Part shown: piece by piece, positions 7,269 through 15,125 of the stretch
How positions within the stretch are numbered: the first letter of the stretch is position 1
How the letters are laid out: every line of letters begins with the position of its first letter
From: Burkholderiaceae bacterium
GTDB lineage: Bacteria; Pseudomonadota; Gammaproteobacteria; Burkholderiales; Burkholderiaceae
Assembly: GCA_947457745.1 (NCBI GenBank)
Contig: CANGWT010000019.1
Coordinates: 1-17,412 of the forward strand
DNA length: 17,412 nucleotides
Direction of reading: 5' to 3'
Translations under genes and position numbers: made by a program
Notes under the pieces: model-generated
What the model was told of the DNA's origin: nothing
The model's input: the letters and a program-made list of their open reading frames with translations, nothing else
Database searches by the model: none

Positions 7269-8452
7269 AGCCGGTTTCTGCCTCGAAGGCCAGGTAGGTC
7301 TTCTAGGCCACAGTCTGGTAATACGTCAGATAGTTTCTTTGAGAATGCGAAGACCTTAAAGAGTTCACCCATCTCTGCTTCAGACAACAGTTTTTGCAGA
7401 GAATTTGAAATAGGTAAAAAAGTTTCTGGATTGCTAGGGTCGCCAATCTCTAATGCAATATCGCCAATACCCGCGTCTAGCAAATAAGCTGCTTGATTGC
7501 TGAGATAGACATCATCAATTTCTGTCTCTAGTGCACTACGTGCAATCTGTGACCACTCGACGTGAGTTGTTAGGTCACATAGTCCCGGAAGATAAAACGG
7601 ATCTTGAATGGCGTGATGGCGATGATGTGCCATGAGTGTGCCTTCTAAGCGCTGTGCGTGGTAGTACTCGTTCTCTGGAAAGCCATAGTCAAAAGTGAGA
7701 AAGAGACCAGTATCGAGATGATCGCCAACTTGCCTCATCCAGGCATTTGCTGGCGCGTGGAGTTCGGTAACGTAGCCTTCAGAAAAGTTTCCAGTGAGTA
7801 AAGTCCCCGGTAGTTGTGACTGTTCAACAGGCTTTCCTGTTGACCAAGTCAGATTGCCATCCGCAACAGAAACACCTTGCCAATACCAAAAGCCATTTTG
7901 AAAAATGATGGCATCACAGGGAATAGCATCAATGACTTCGTTGGCCAAAATAATGCCTTTGAAGTTGCTGGGCAGGGAGTTGAGCCAACGGCATTGAGTG
8001 GGTAGATTGAGCTCTTTCGAGAGCTGTTCAAGTCGCTCCTCTTGTCTTTGAGCAAGGTCTGGAGAGATCTCGATGATGTCGTAGTGATCCAAAGAGAAAC
8101 CCAGAACATGGATTCGGGTGAGAATAGATTCAGCCAGCTTTCCAGTGCCTGCACCAAACTCCAAAATTTGGGTGGGGAGCCCTTGAGCCTGAAGACCCGC
8201 CAGAATAGGCAGAAGCGTCTCCACAATGGCAGCGCCAAATAGGGGGGAGAGCTCAGGTGCGGTCGTGAAATCACCGCCAGCACCTAATTTATGTGCCCCA
8301 GCGCTGTAATAGCCCATTCCTGGCTCATAGAGAGCCATTTCCATATACCTTGAAAAGGGCATCCAACCACCATTAGAGGCGATTTCAGCCATTATTTTTT
8401 GGCTAAGAATCTCGGTATGAGCCGTTTCAAGGCTGGTCAAGGTAATATCCAT
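7265..8452 (-). CDS. SAM-dependent methyltransferase, MidA/NDUFAF7 family
   Basis: A 395-residue class I methyltransferase of the COG1565 type (PF02636). Diagnostic segments are YYEPGMGYYS-like LYEPGMGYYS (41-50), GDFTTAPELSPLFG (60-73), and the SAM-binding motif ILEFGAGTGKLA (96-107) followed by DIIEISPDL (125-133). The mitochondrial homologue NDUFAF7 symmetrically dimethylates an arginine on the NDUFS2 subunit of complex I during assembly; the bacterial role is not established, so protein arginine methylation is inference. It is convergent with cca (4-base overlap) and divergent from the SDR gene with only 25 bases between starts, so its promoter must lie partly inside that gene. The ribosome binding site is weak (GCGAG). 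Confidence 0.88.
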   Translation of the reverse strand: MDITLTSLETAHTEILSQKIMAEIASNGGWMPFSRYMEMALYEPGMGYYSAGAHKLGAGGDFTTAPELSPLFGAAIVETLLPILAGLQAQGLPTQILEFGAGTGKLAESILTRIHVLGFSLDHYDIIEISPDLAQRQEERLEQLSKELNLPTQCRWLNSLPSNFKGIILANEVIDAIPCDAIIFQNGFWYWQGVSVADGNLTWSTGKPVEQSQLPGTLLTGNFSEGYVTELHAPANAWMRQVGDHLDTGLFLTFDYGFPENEYYHAQRLEGTLMAHHRHHAIQDPFYLPGLCDLTTHVEWSQIARSALETEIDDVYLSNQAAYLLDAGIGDIALEIGDPSNPETFLPISNSLQKLLSEAEMGELFKVFAFSKKLSDVLPDCGLEDLPGLRGRNRL

Positions 8453-8477
8453 AGCTCGCTAGTCTAAGAGAATTTAA

Positions 8478-9299
8478 GTGAACTTGAGTTCAAAACCACA
8501 ACCTCAGCAAAATAAAGCAGTTTTAGTGACCGGCGCTGCCAAGCGCCTTGGTCGTGAAATCGCCTTGGAGTTTGCTCGTCAGGGCTGGGATGTGGCTGTC
8601 CACTATGGCCGGTCCGAATCCGAGGCTCAAGCAACCGTAACTGACATCCAGAGGCTAGGGTGTAAAGCCATAGCGTTTAAGGCTGACCTTGCCAGCGAAG
8701 CAGATATTCACTCTTTGTTTGCCGTGGTTGCTGCCGAATTCAGCAATTTGCAGTGCCTGATCAATAGCGCTTCAATCTTTGAATATGATCGCGCCAATTC
8801 GGATGCTCCGCTAAGTAGTAAGAGCTTGCAAGACCATATGCAGGTCAATTTAGCCGCACCCATTTTGCTATCTCAGTTGATGTTTGAGTATCAAAAGGGC
8901 CACGCAAAGCAAGCAAGTGGTAGTGATTTATTGATTCCTTCAGTAATTCAATTGCTCGATCAAAAATTAATTAATCTCAATCCAGACTATTTGTCATACA
9001 CATTATCTAAGGCTGCGCTCCTCACTTCGGTTGAGGTGCTAGCGGTAGATTTTGCTCCTCACTTACGGGTGATTGGTTTGGCTCCCGGCATTACGCTGAC
9101 TTCTGGAGATCAAACCGACGCAGGCTTTACTAAGGCGCATCAGATGACGCCATTAGGAAGGTCATCAATACCAAGTGATATTTCAAAAGCAGCAGTATTT
9201 TTAGCAAGCTCAAATGCAATAACAGGCACCACCTTATATGTGGATGGTGGACAGCATCTATTACCATCATCCCGCGATGTGATGTTTAAAACAAATTAA
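8478..9299 (+). CDS. Pteridine-reductase-like SDR (PTR1/FolM type)
   Basis: A 273-residue NADPH-type short-chain reductase. The cofactor motif is TGAAKRLG (18-25), which fits TGxxxRxG, the variant typical of pteridine reductase PTR1 and FolM instead of the common TGxxxGxG. HYGRS (42-46) matches the HYxRS segment of PTR1. The active site is D161-Y174-K178, with Asp in place of the usual Ser and the same 13- and 4-residue spacings as D181-Y194-K198 of Leishmania PTR1. folB lies 40 bases downstream, supporting a pterin or dihydrofolate substrate. The start is GTG with AAGAG 7 bases upstream. The exact substrate (dihydromonapterin, dihydrobiopterin or dihydrofolate) cannot be told from sequence; generic SDR is the fallback. 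Confidence 0.85.
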   Translation: MNLSSKPQPQQNKAVLVTGAAKRLGREIALEFARQGWDVAVHYGRSESEAQATVTDIQRLGCKAIAFKADLASEADIHSLFAVVAAEFSNLQCLINSASIFEYDRANSDAPLSSKSLQDHMQVNLAAPILLSQLMFEYQKGHAKQASGSDLLIPSVIQLLDQKLINLNPDYLSYTLSKAALLTSVEVLAVDFAPHLRVIGLAPGITLTSGDQTDAGFTKAHQMTPLGRSSIPSDISKAAVFLASSNAITGTTLYVDGGQHLLPSSRDVMFKTN

Positions 9300-9339
9300 G
9301 TATTTAATACAGAATAAAGAAAGAGTTAATACACAATTT

Positions 9340-9735
9340 ATGCACGCTATTCTTTCTCATCCATCACTTGCTGATTGCCGCCGCTTATTTCTACGTGACT
9401 ATGAAATCTATATCAATATTGGTGTCCATGATTTTGAGAAAAAAGCTGAGCAGCGCGTTATCCTGAATGTAGACCTCTATATTCCGCTCAATATAAATAC
9501 CCCTTCTAAAGATTTATTAGAGGAAGTAGTTGACTATGACTTTATGCGTGAAACGATTAAGGCACGATCCTCCCAAGGCCATATTCATCTACAAGAAACT
9601 TTTTGCGATGACATCGTGAATGCAATGCTGTTACATCCTAAGGTCATTGCTGCTCGCGTCAGTACAGCTAAGCCAGATGTTTATCCTGATTGCCACTCCG
9701 TTGGTGTTGAAGTATTTCGGATGAAGCAGGCTTAA
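9340..9735 (+). CDS. folB: Dihydroneopterin aldolase
   Basis: Cleaves 7,8-dihydroneopterin to 6-hydroxymethyl-7,8-dihydropterin and glycolaldehyde in folate synthesis; members form tunnel-shaped oligomers. The 131-residue protein keeps the residues that line the pterin site in the family: E33 in GVHDFE, Y66 in VDYDFM, E86 in HLQETF, and the catalytic lysine K111 in STAKPDV. The C-terminal VGVEVFR strand is typical. Length is close to the usual 120 or so. No convincing ribosome binding site precedes the ATG at a normal distance, so the start is less certain than the gene. It lies 40 bases after the pteridine-reductase-like gene and 28 bases before ttcA. Confidence 0.94.
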   Translation: MHAILSHPSLADCRRLFLRDYEIYINIGVHDFEKKAEQRVILNVDLYIPLNINTPSKDLLEEVVDYDFMRETIKARSSQGHIHLQETFCDDIVNAMLLHPKVIAARVSTAKPDVYPDCHSVGVEVFRMKQA

Positions 9736-9763
9736 AGAAATTTCAGAAAAGAATTTAGCAGCC

Positions 9764-10672
9764 ATGAGTGATATGCGTAAAGTCGTCCTAGAAGAAAATA
9801 AGCTTGAAAAAAAGCTGTGCCGTTTAGTTGGTCAAGCGATTGGCGACTTTGGCATGATCGAAGATGGCGACAAAGTGATGGTATGTTTATCGGGCGGCAA
9901 GGATAGCTATGCCATGCTCGATATTCTGTTGAAATTACGCGAGCGTGCCCCGATTAATTTTGAAATTGTTGCTGTCAACTTAGATCAAAAGCAACCAGGG
10001 TTTCCGGCGGAGATTTTGCCGAACTATTTAAAAGCTTTGGGTGTTCAGTACCACATTGAAAATCAAGATACCTATAGCATCGTCAAACGCGTAATTCCAG
10101 AGGGTAAAACTACTTGTGGACTTTGCTCTCGATTACGTCGTGGCATTTTGTATCGTGTTGCAGATGAGTTAGGCGCAACCAAGATTGCTTTGGGTCACCA
10201 CCGTGATGACATCTTAGAAACATTAATGCTCAATATGTTCTTTGCTGGCAAGCTCAAAGGTATGCCTCCAAAATTACGTTCAGATGATGGCAAGCACATC
10301 GTCATTCGCCCTCTCGCATACGTTCCTGAAAAGTTACTTGAGCGTTATGCAGTAGATATGAACTTCCCGATTATTCCGTGCAATCTGTGCGGCAGTCAGC
10401 CCAATCTGCAGCGTGGCGCCATGAAAGAGATGTTGCGTGAGTGGGAGAAAAAGCATCCTGGGCGAGTTGAAAATCTATTCCGCTCAATGCACCATATCGT
10501 ACCCTCCCACCTCATGGATGGGGAAGCATTTGACTTTAAGAATTTAGAGATTTCTACAAAACTGTCAGGTATTGCCGGAAGATCGGCTGGCGATAAGGCA
10601 ATTGACGAGACGGAAATTGATGAAATAGCCTGTGGAGCCCTGATTCAGGGGTCTTATAATCCCTCTTTATGA
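9764..10672 (+). CDS. ttcA: tRNA 2-thiocytidine(32) synthetase TtcA
   Basis: An iron-sulphur, ATP-dependent enzyme that thiolates cytidine 32 in certain tRNAs. The 302-residue protein has the PP-loop SGGKDS at 43-48 for ATP. The three cysteines expected to hold a [4Fe-4S] cluster are C118 and C121 in TCGLCSRLRRG and C209 in CNLCG, with C206 as a further cysteine. GHHRDDILET (144-153) is also characteristic. The last 30 residues are variable and acidic. The stop overlaps the glmU start as ATGA, so the two are probably translationally coupled. The ribosome binding site before its own ATG is weak. Confidence 0.96.
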   Translation: MSDMRKVVLEENKLEKKLCRLVGQAIGDFGMIEDGDKVMVCLSGGKDSYAMLDILLKLRERAPINFEIVAVNLDQKQPGFPAEILPNYLKALGVQYHIENQDTYSIVKRVIPEGKTTCGLCSRLRRGILYRVADELGATKIALGHHRDDILETLMLNMFFAGKLKGMPPKLRSDDGKHIVIRPLAYVPEKLLERYAVDMNFPIIPCNLCGSQPNLQRGAMKEMLREWEKKHPGRVENLFRSMHHIVPSHLMDGEAFDFKNLEISTKLSGIAGRSAGDKAIDETEIDEIACGALIQGSYNPSL

Positions 10673-12114
10673 ACATCGTTATTTTGGCTGCTGGGCAGGG
10701 AAAGCGGATGAAGTCCGCATTACCCAAGGTTCTTCAAACCTTGGCTGGGAAACCTCTTCTTCAGCATGTTCTCAATACAGCTTTAGATCTACAAGGTAAA
10801 GGCGCTAAAACTGGCCCCATCGTCGTTGTTGGGCATGGCGCCGCCGATGTAAAGCAATTTCTGCAAATTACTAGTGAGCAAGATTCTCGATTTGGCATAG
10901 TAGCTACCGCATTACAGGCTGAGCAAAAAGGAACAGGCCACGCTTTATTACAAGCTTTGCCTAAGCTGGATATGAATGAGCCTACTTTGGTTCTGTATGG
11001 CGATGTCCCCCTGACAAGCAAGAAGACGCTGTCTAAATTAACTAAATTGGCTGATGGTGTGCGTGGTCAAGATTCTGCTTTAGCGCTCCTGACTCAGAAT
11101 CTCAGTAACCCAACTGACTATGGCCGTATCGTGCGCGATATTGACGGGTCAGTAAAAGCAATTATTGAAGAAAAAGATGCGACACCCGAGCAAAAATGTA
11201 TTCAAGAAATCAATACCGGCATCATGGTGCTGCCAAGCAACTCACTCAAGAAATGGTTGAAGTCTTTGCGTGCAAGCAATGCCCAAGGTGAATATTATTT
11301 AACCGATGTGATTGCAATGGCAGTGAAAGATGGCGTACCCATTCGCACTGCACAAGCTGATTTTGAATATGAGACCGTTGGCGTTAATAGTCGCGATCAA
11401 TTGGCCACATTAGAGCGAGCACATCAACTCAATCAAGCAAATGGATTAATGGATGCTGGCGTTTCGTTGGCTGATCCAGCACGCATCGATATTCGTGGAA
11501 CACTAGAGTGTGGTACGGATGTCTTTATTGATGTCGGTTGTGTATTCGAAGGTTGTGTAACTTTGGCTGCCGGTACAAAAGTGGGCCCGTATTGCATTGT
11601 TCGTAATAGTATTATTGGCAAGAATGTCACGATTCATCCCTACAGCCATATTGATGGTGCTCAGGTGGGTGCAAATTCACTAATCGGGCCATACGCCCGT
11701 TTACGTCCTGGCGCAGATTTGTCTAACGATGTGCATATTGGTAACTTTGTAGAAGTGAAGAATAGCAAAATCGCTGCAAATAGTAAGGCTAATCACTTGG
11801 CCTATGTGGGCGACTCGATCGTGGGCTCTAGAGTGAATATCGGCGCAGGTACGATTACTTGTAACTACGATGGCGTGAATAAACATCAAACTATTATTGA
11901 GGACGATGTGTTCATTGGCTCTGATACTCAGCTAGTTGCCCCAGTGCGTGTTGGTCGTGGCGCTACCTTAGGTGCCGGAACTACCTTAACTAAAGATGCG
12001 CCCCCCAATCAGCTTACCGTGTCACGAGCTAAGCAAATTTCTTTACAGTGGCAGCGCCCAATAAAGAAAGAAAAAAAAGTGGCTACTAAAAAATCCGTTA
12101 AGGCTAAAAAATAA
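10669..12114 (+). CDS. glmU: Bifunctional GlmU, UDP-GlcNAc synthesis
   Basis: Makes UDP-N-acetylglucosamine in two steps: acetyl-CoA-dependent acetylation of glucosamine-1-phosphate (C-terminal domain), then uridylyl transfer (N-terminal domain). The pyrophosphorylase part shows LAAGQGKRMKSALPKVL (6-22), QAEQKGTGHA (83-92) and YGDVPL (110-115). The C-terminal half is a left-handed beta-helix of hexapeptide repeats, with the catalytic histidine H376 in NHLAYVGD and GAGTITCNYDG after it. At 481 residues it is longer than the E. coli enzyme (456), partly through a lysine-rich tail of about 15 residues coded over an A8 tract (12071-12078). It has no ribosome binding site of its own and starts within the ttcA stop (ATGA). 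Confidence 0.97.
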   Translation: MNIVILAAGQGKRMKSALPKVLQTLAGKPLLQHVLNTALDLQGKGAKTGPIVVVGHGAADVKQFLQITSEQDSRFGIVATALQAEQKGTGHALLQALPKLDMNEPTLVLYGDVPLTSKKTLSKLTKLADGVRGQDSALALLTQNLSNPTDYGRIVRDIDGSVKAIIEEKDATPEQKCIQEINTGIMVLPSNSLKKWLKSLRASNAQGEYYLTDVIAMAVKDGVPIRTAQADFEYETVGVNSRDQLATLERAHQLNQANGLMDAGVSLADPARIDIRGTLECGTDVFIDVGCVFEGCVTLAAGTKVGPYCIVRNSIIGKNVTIHPYSHIDGAQVGANSLIGPYARLRPGADLSNDVHIGNFVEVKNSKIAANSKANHLAYVGDSIVGSRVNIGAGTITCNYDGVNKHQTIIEDDVFIGSDTQLVAPVRVGRGATLGAGTTLTKDAPPNQLTVSRAKQISLQWQRPIKKEKKVATKKSVKAKK

Positions 12115-13946
12115 TGTGCGGAATCGTTGGCGCAGCATCGCATAAGAATATTGTTGAAGTGTTAATTGAAGGCTTACGTCGTCTTGAGTACCGCGGCTAT
12201 GATTCTTGTGGCTTTGCTGTAATTAATGGTGATGATGCTAAGCACCCGATTGAGCGTGCTCGCACAACTGCTCGTGTTTCTGAGTTGGCAGATCAGGGTA
12301 AGGATTTTTATGGCACCTTAGGTATTGCGCATACTCGCTGGGCAACTCACGGTAAGCCAGATACACAAAATGCACATCCCCATATCTCAGGTGGATTGAT
12401 TGCTGTGGTCCATAACGGCATTATTGAAAACTACGAATCATTACGCACTGAGTTGAAATCTGCGGGTTATGTATTTAGTTCAGAAACAGATACCGAGGTG
12501 ATTGCGCATTTAATTCATCAAGCTTATGTGTCCAGTAAGCAATTAGATTTAGTCGCTTCAGTCCGCTCTGTATTGCCGCGCCTTCATGGTGCTTATGCGA
12601 TTGGCGTGATTACACAAGATCGCCCTGATGTTTTAGTGGGCGCACGCATTGGTTCACCATTGGTTGTTGCTCTTGGTGAAAATCAAAATTTCCTCGCTTC
12701 TGATGCTTTAGCACTTGCTGGTCGAGCGCACTCCATGATGTATTTAGAAGAGGGCGATGTTGCTGTTCTCAAGGCAGAGAGTGTTGAGATCATTGATCAG
12801 GCAGGAAAGACGGTGCAGCGAGAGCAAAAGCCCATGCCTGCTCAGGCTGATTCAGTGGATCTAGGGCCTTATCAGCACTATATGCAAAAAGAGATCTTTG
12901 AGCAGCCAAGAGCCATTGGCGACACGCTTGCCAATATTGCAAGCTTTGGCCCAGAACTCTTTAATGCTGATCCTGAGCAGTGGAAAAAGTTTGATCAAAT
13001 TTTGATCTTGGCCTGCGGCACTAGTTACTACTCCGCCTGTGTTGCTAAATATTGGTTAGAGGACTTGGCAGGAATTCCGACACAAGTTGAGATTGCTAGT
13101 GAATATCGCTATCGCACAACCGTACCGAATCCTAATACATTAATTGTGGTGGTCTCCCAGTCTGGTGAGACTGCAGATACCCTGGCAGCTTTGCGCCATG
13201 CACAGTCTTTGGGGCATCAATACACCTTGGCGATTTGTAATGTAGCGAGTAGTGCCATGGTTCGCGAAACCCATTGGAATTTCTTAACCAAGGCCGGTAC
13301 TGAGATTGGCGTAGCTTCTACTAAAGCATTTACAACTCAGCTGCTTGCACTTTATTTATTAGCTGTTTCATTGGCTAAGCGCGCAGGAAAAGTAAGTCCC
13401 GAGCGAGAGAAAGAGCTCTTGCGTGACTTGCGCCACTTACCAAAAGCTTTGCACGCAGTATTAGCGCTTGAGCCACAGATCATGGCTTGGAGCGCAGCTT
13501 TTGCTAAATGTGAGAACGCCCTATTCTTAGGGCGCGGCATGCATTACCCAATTGCTCTTGAAGGTGCTCTCAAGTTAAAAGAGATTTCGTATATTCATGC
13601 TGAAGCCTATCCAGCAGGTGAGTTAAAGCACGGACCCTTAGCGCTGGTTACTGATAAGATGCCAGTGGTCACCGTGGCACCTAAGGATGACCTATTGGAA
13701 AAGCTTAAATCCAATATGCAAGAAGTTAAGGCTCGTGGTGGAAAGTTGTATGTTTTCGCTGACCGAGATACCGAGATCACCAGTAGCGAGGGTATTAACG
13801 TGATTCGTTTACCTGAGCACTACGGCAATCTTTCACCAATCTTGCATGTAGTTCCCCTTCAGCTTCTCGCGTATCACACCGCTTGCGCTTTGGGCACTGA
13901 TGTCGACAAGCCACGCAACCTCGCAAAGAGCGTTACGGTAGAGTAA
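12114..13946 (+). CDS. glmS: Glutamine-fructose-6-phosphate aminotransferase
   Basis: Makes glucosamine-6-phosphate from fructose-6-phosphate and glutamine, the first committed step to UDP-GlcNAc. The 610-residue protein has normal length. The class II glutaminase domain begins MCGIVGA, with C2 as the N-terminal nucleophile after Met removal, and has HTRWATHG (73-80) and HNGIIENY (100-107). Two SIS sugar-isomerase domains follow (SQSGETADT; ALEGALKLKEISYIHAEAY), and the C-terminus DKPRNLAKSVTVE is the canonical one. Its ATG shares a base with the glmU TAA (TAATG), so coupling and shared transcription are likely. No glmS ribozyme is expected or seen. Confidence 0.98.
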   Translation: MCGIVGAASHKNIVEVLIEGLRRLEYRGYDSCGFAVINGDDAKHPIERARTTARVSELADQGKDFYGTLGIAHTRWATHGKPDTQNAHPHISGGLIAVVHNGIIENYESLRTELKSAGYVFSSETDTEVIAHLIHQAYVSSKQLDLVASVRSVLPRLHGAYAIGVITQDRPDVLVGARIGSPLVVALGENQNFLASDALALAGRAHSMMYLEEGDVAVLKAESVEIIDQAGKTVQREQKPMPAQADSVDLGPYQHYMQKEIFEQPRAIGDTLANIASFGPELFNADPEQWKKFDQILILACGTSYYSACVAKYWLEDLAGIPTQVEIASEYRYRTTVPNPNTLIVVVSQSGETADTLAALRHAQSLGHQYTLAICNVASSAMVRETHWNFLTKAGTEIGVASTKAFTTQLLALYLLAVSLAKRAGKVSPEREKELLRDLRHLPKALHAVLALEPQIMAWSAAFAKCENALFLGRGMHYPIALEGALKLKEISYIHAEAYPAGELKHGPLALVTDKMPVVTVAPKDDLLEKLKSNMQEVKARGGKLYVFADRDTEITSSEGINVIRLPEHYGNLSPILHVVPLQLLAYHTACALGTDVDKPRNLAKSVTVE

Positions 13947-13952
13947 TTCATT

Positions 13953-13974
13953 GCGGGGGTAGTCAAGCCCCCAC
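13953..13974 (+). terminator. GC-rich hairpin after glmS, possible terminator
   Basis: GGGGG at 13955-13959 pairs with CCCCC at 13968-13972, extended by a U-G wobble on the loop side and a G-C pair beyond one mismatch. It lies 6 bases after the glmS stop, where transcription of the glmU-glmS block should end. The stem is followed by ACGGTAAAAAA, not by a T-run, so it is not a textbook intrinsic terminator; it may instead protect the mRNA 3' end. Confidence 0.45.
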
Positions 13975-14003
13975 GGTAAAAAATTCTTACATTTCATGAG
14001 TGC

Positions 14004-14037
14004 TTGCAATTAGTACGAACTAGTACTAAAATAGTAC
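14004..14037 (+). promoter_or_regulatory. marR promoter with overlapping TAGTAC operator repeats
   Basis: TTGCAA (14004-14009) and TAAAAT (14027-14032) are spaced by 17 bases, a good sigma-70 promoter 27 bases or so before the marR start. TAGTAC occurs at 14011-14016, 14021-14026 and 14032-14037, spaced 10 and 11 bases, about one helical turn. They form two overlapping inverted repeats: TTAGTAC/GTACTAA (14010-14029, 6-base centre) and GTACTA/TAGTAC (14023-14037, 3-base centre). The first fills the spacer, the second covers the -10 and the likely start site. MarR proteins usually bind such 15-20 base palindromes and repress their own operon; that this MarR binds here is inference. Confidence 0.65.
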
Positions 14038-14064
14038 GTATACAGACTAAATTAAGGTAAGCCT

Positions 14065-14481
14065 ATGAATCACCTATCGCTTGTTAAGGAGTTGGTTCAG
14101 GCATATCAGGCATTTGAGGCACATTCGGCTGCACACATCAAGGAGATGGGTTTAACAACCACCCAGTTCGATATTATTGCGACCCTAGGTAATCAGCTGC
14201 CGATGACCTGCAAGGAGTTGGGTGAAAAGACGCTAATTTCTAAAGGGACCATGACGGGTGTCCTGGAAAGACTTGAGCTTAAGGGCTTTATAGAAAAATT
14301 GATGAATGATGATGATGGGCGTAGCTACAAGATTGGCCTCTCAAAAGCTGGCGACAAATTATTTAAGAAAGTATTCCCGGAACATGTTGAGTATCTCGGC
14401 AAAGCCCTCGGAAAGCTCAATAAGAAAGAATTAGAACAGGCGGTAACAGTTTTAAAAGAAGTTAAAGCAATGTTTAATTAA
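14065..14481 (+). CDS. MarR-family transcriptional regulator
   Basis: A 138-residue winged helix-turn-helix dimer-type regulator. The DNA-binding part is roughly residues 47-95: the HTH CKELGEKTLISKGTMTGVLERL, then GFIEKL and the wing NDDDGRSYKIGLSKAG with the family's conserved D-x-R pattern. N- and C-terminal helices would make the dimer interface. C49 is the only cysteine and lies in the HTH, so an OhrR-type N-terminal redox cysteine is absent and the inducer is unknown. AAGGTAAG lies just before the ATG. Probably co-transcribed with the flavodoxin-like gene (54-base gap) and pirin gene behind it, and controlled by the palindromic repeats upstream. Confidence 0.93.
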   Translation: MNHLSLVKELVQAYQAFEAHSAAHIKEMGLTTTQFDIIATLGNQLPMTCKELGEKTLISKGTMTGVLERLELKGFIEKLMNDDDGRSYKIGLSKAGDKLFKKVFPEHVEYLGKALGKLNKKELEQAVTVLKEVKAMFN

Positions 14482-14535
14482 ACAGAGATTGCTCCTATCA
14501 GCATCAAAAAACTCAATTTTTTAAAGGAAAAGATC

Positions 14536-15093
14536 ATGACTAAAGTAGCCGTTGTATTTCATAGTGGTTATGGCCATACGGTTAAACAAGCTGAAGCTCT
14601 AGCTAAGGGCGCGAATGGGACCTTGGTCGCCATTGATACTGAAGGCAATATTACCGATGCGCAGTGGGAAGCTCTAAACGGTGCTGATGCGATCGTGTTT
14701 GGATCGCCAACCTATATGGGTACAGTAAGCTGGCAGTTTAAGAAGTTTGCTGACGCAAGTTCTAAGCAATGGTTTTCACAGCAGTGGAAAGATAAAGTAT
14801 TTGGTGGCTTTACTAACTCTGCCACTATGAATGGTGACAAGCACTCTACTTTGCATTACTTCTTCACTCTAGCCATGCAGCATTCAGGTATTTGGGTTGG
14901 TACTGGTCTGATGCCTTCGAATTCTAAAGCTGCAAAGCGTGATGATGTGAACTATGTTGGCTCATCCGCGGGCGCAATGATGCAGACGCCTTCAGATGCC
15001 AGTGCCGATGAAGTGAATGTGGGCGACTTGGAAACAGCACGTCTCTATGGTGAGCGTATTGCAAAGATTGCTGGCGAACTGAAGGCTAAGTAA
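14536..15093 (+). CDS. Flavodoxin-like NAD(P)H:quinone oxidoreductase, WrbA-type
   Basis: A 185-residue flavodoxin-fold protein. The FMN phosphate loop is HSGYGHT (9-15), GSPTYMG (near residue 57) and FGGFTNSATMNG (near 95) line the flavin, and KHSTLHYFF follows. These fit the WrbA/NAD(P)H-dependent quinone or FMN reductase group, which makes two-electron reductions of quinones and limits redox cycling. It is slightly shorter than E. coli WrbA (198). AAAGGA about 8 bases before the ATG is a good ribosome binding site. Its place between a MarR regulator and a pirin suggests an inducible quinone or electrophile response; substrate is not determined. Confidence 0.88.
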   Translation: MTKVAVVFHSGYGHTVKQAEALAKGANGTLVAIDTEGNITDAQWEALNGADAIVFGSPTYMGTVSWQFKKFADASSKQWFSQQWKDKVFGGFTNSATMNGDKHSTLHYFFTLAMQHSGIWVGTGLMPSNSKAAKRDDVNYVGSSAGAMMQTPSDASADEVNVGDLETARLYGERIAKIAGELKAK

Positions 15094-15116
15094 GAATTGC
15101 TTATCCAAAAGAAATT

Positions 15117-15120
15117 GAGG
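15117..15120 (+). promoter_or_regulatory. Ribosome binding site choosing the pirin start
   Basis: GAGG lies 5 bases before ATG 15126 and only 2 before the adjoining ATG 15123. Normal spacing therefore favours the second of the two tandem ATG codons. Confidence 0.5.
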
Positions 15121-15125
15121 GGATG

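Noticed and set aside
7849..8283. 144-residue minus-strand frame overlapping the methyltransferase gene
   Set aside because: It is the same strand in another frame of the methyltransferase gene, whose SAM-binding motif is read in the chosen frame.
14500..14525. AAAAAA/TTTTTT hairpin between marR and the flavodoxin gene as a terminator
   Set aside because: The stem has only A-T pairs and the next ribosome binding site lies within it; too weak to call.
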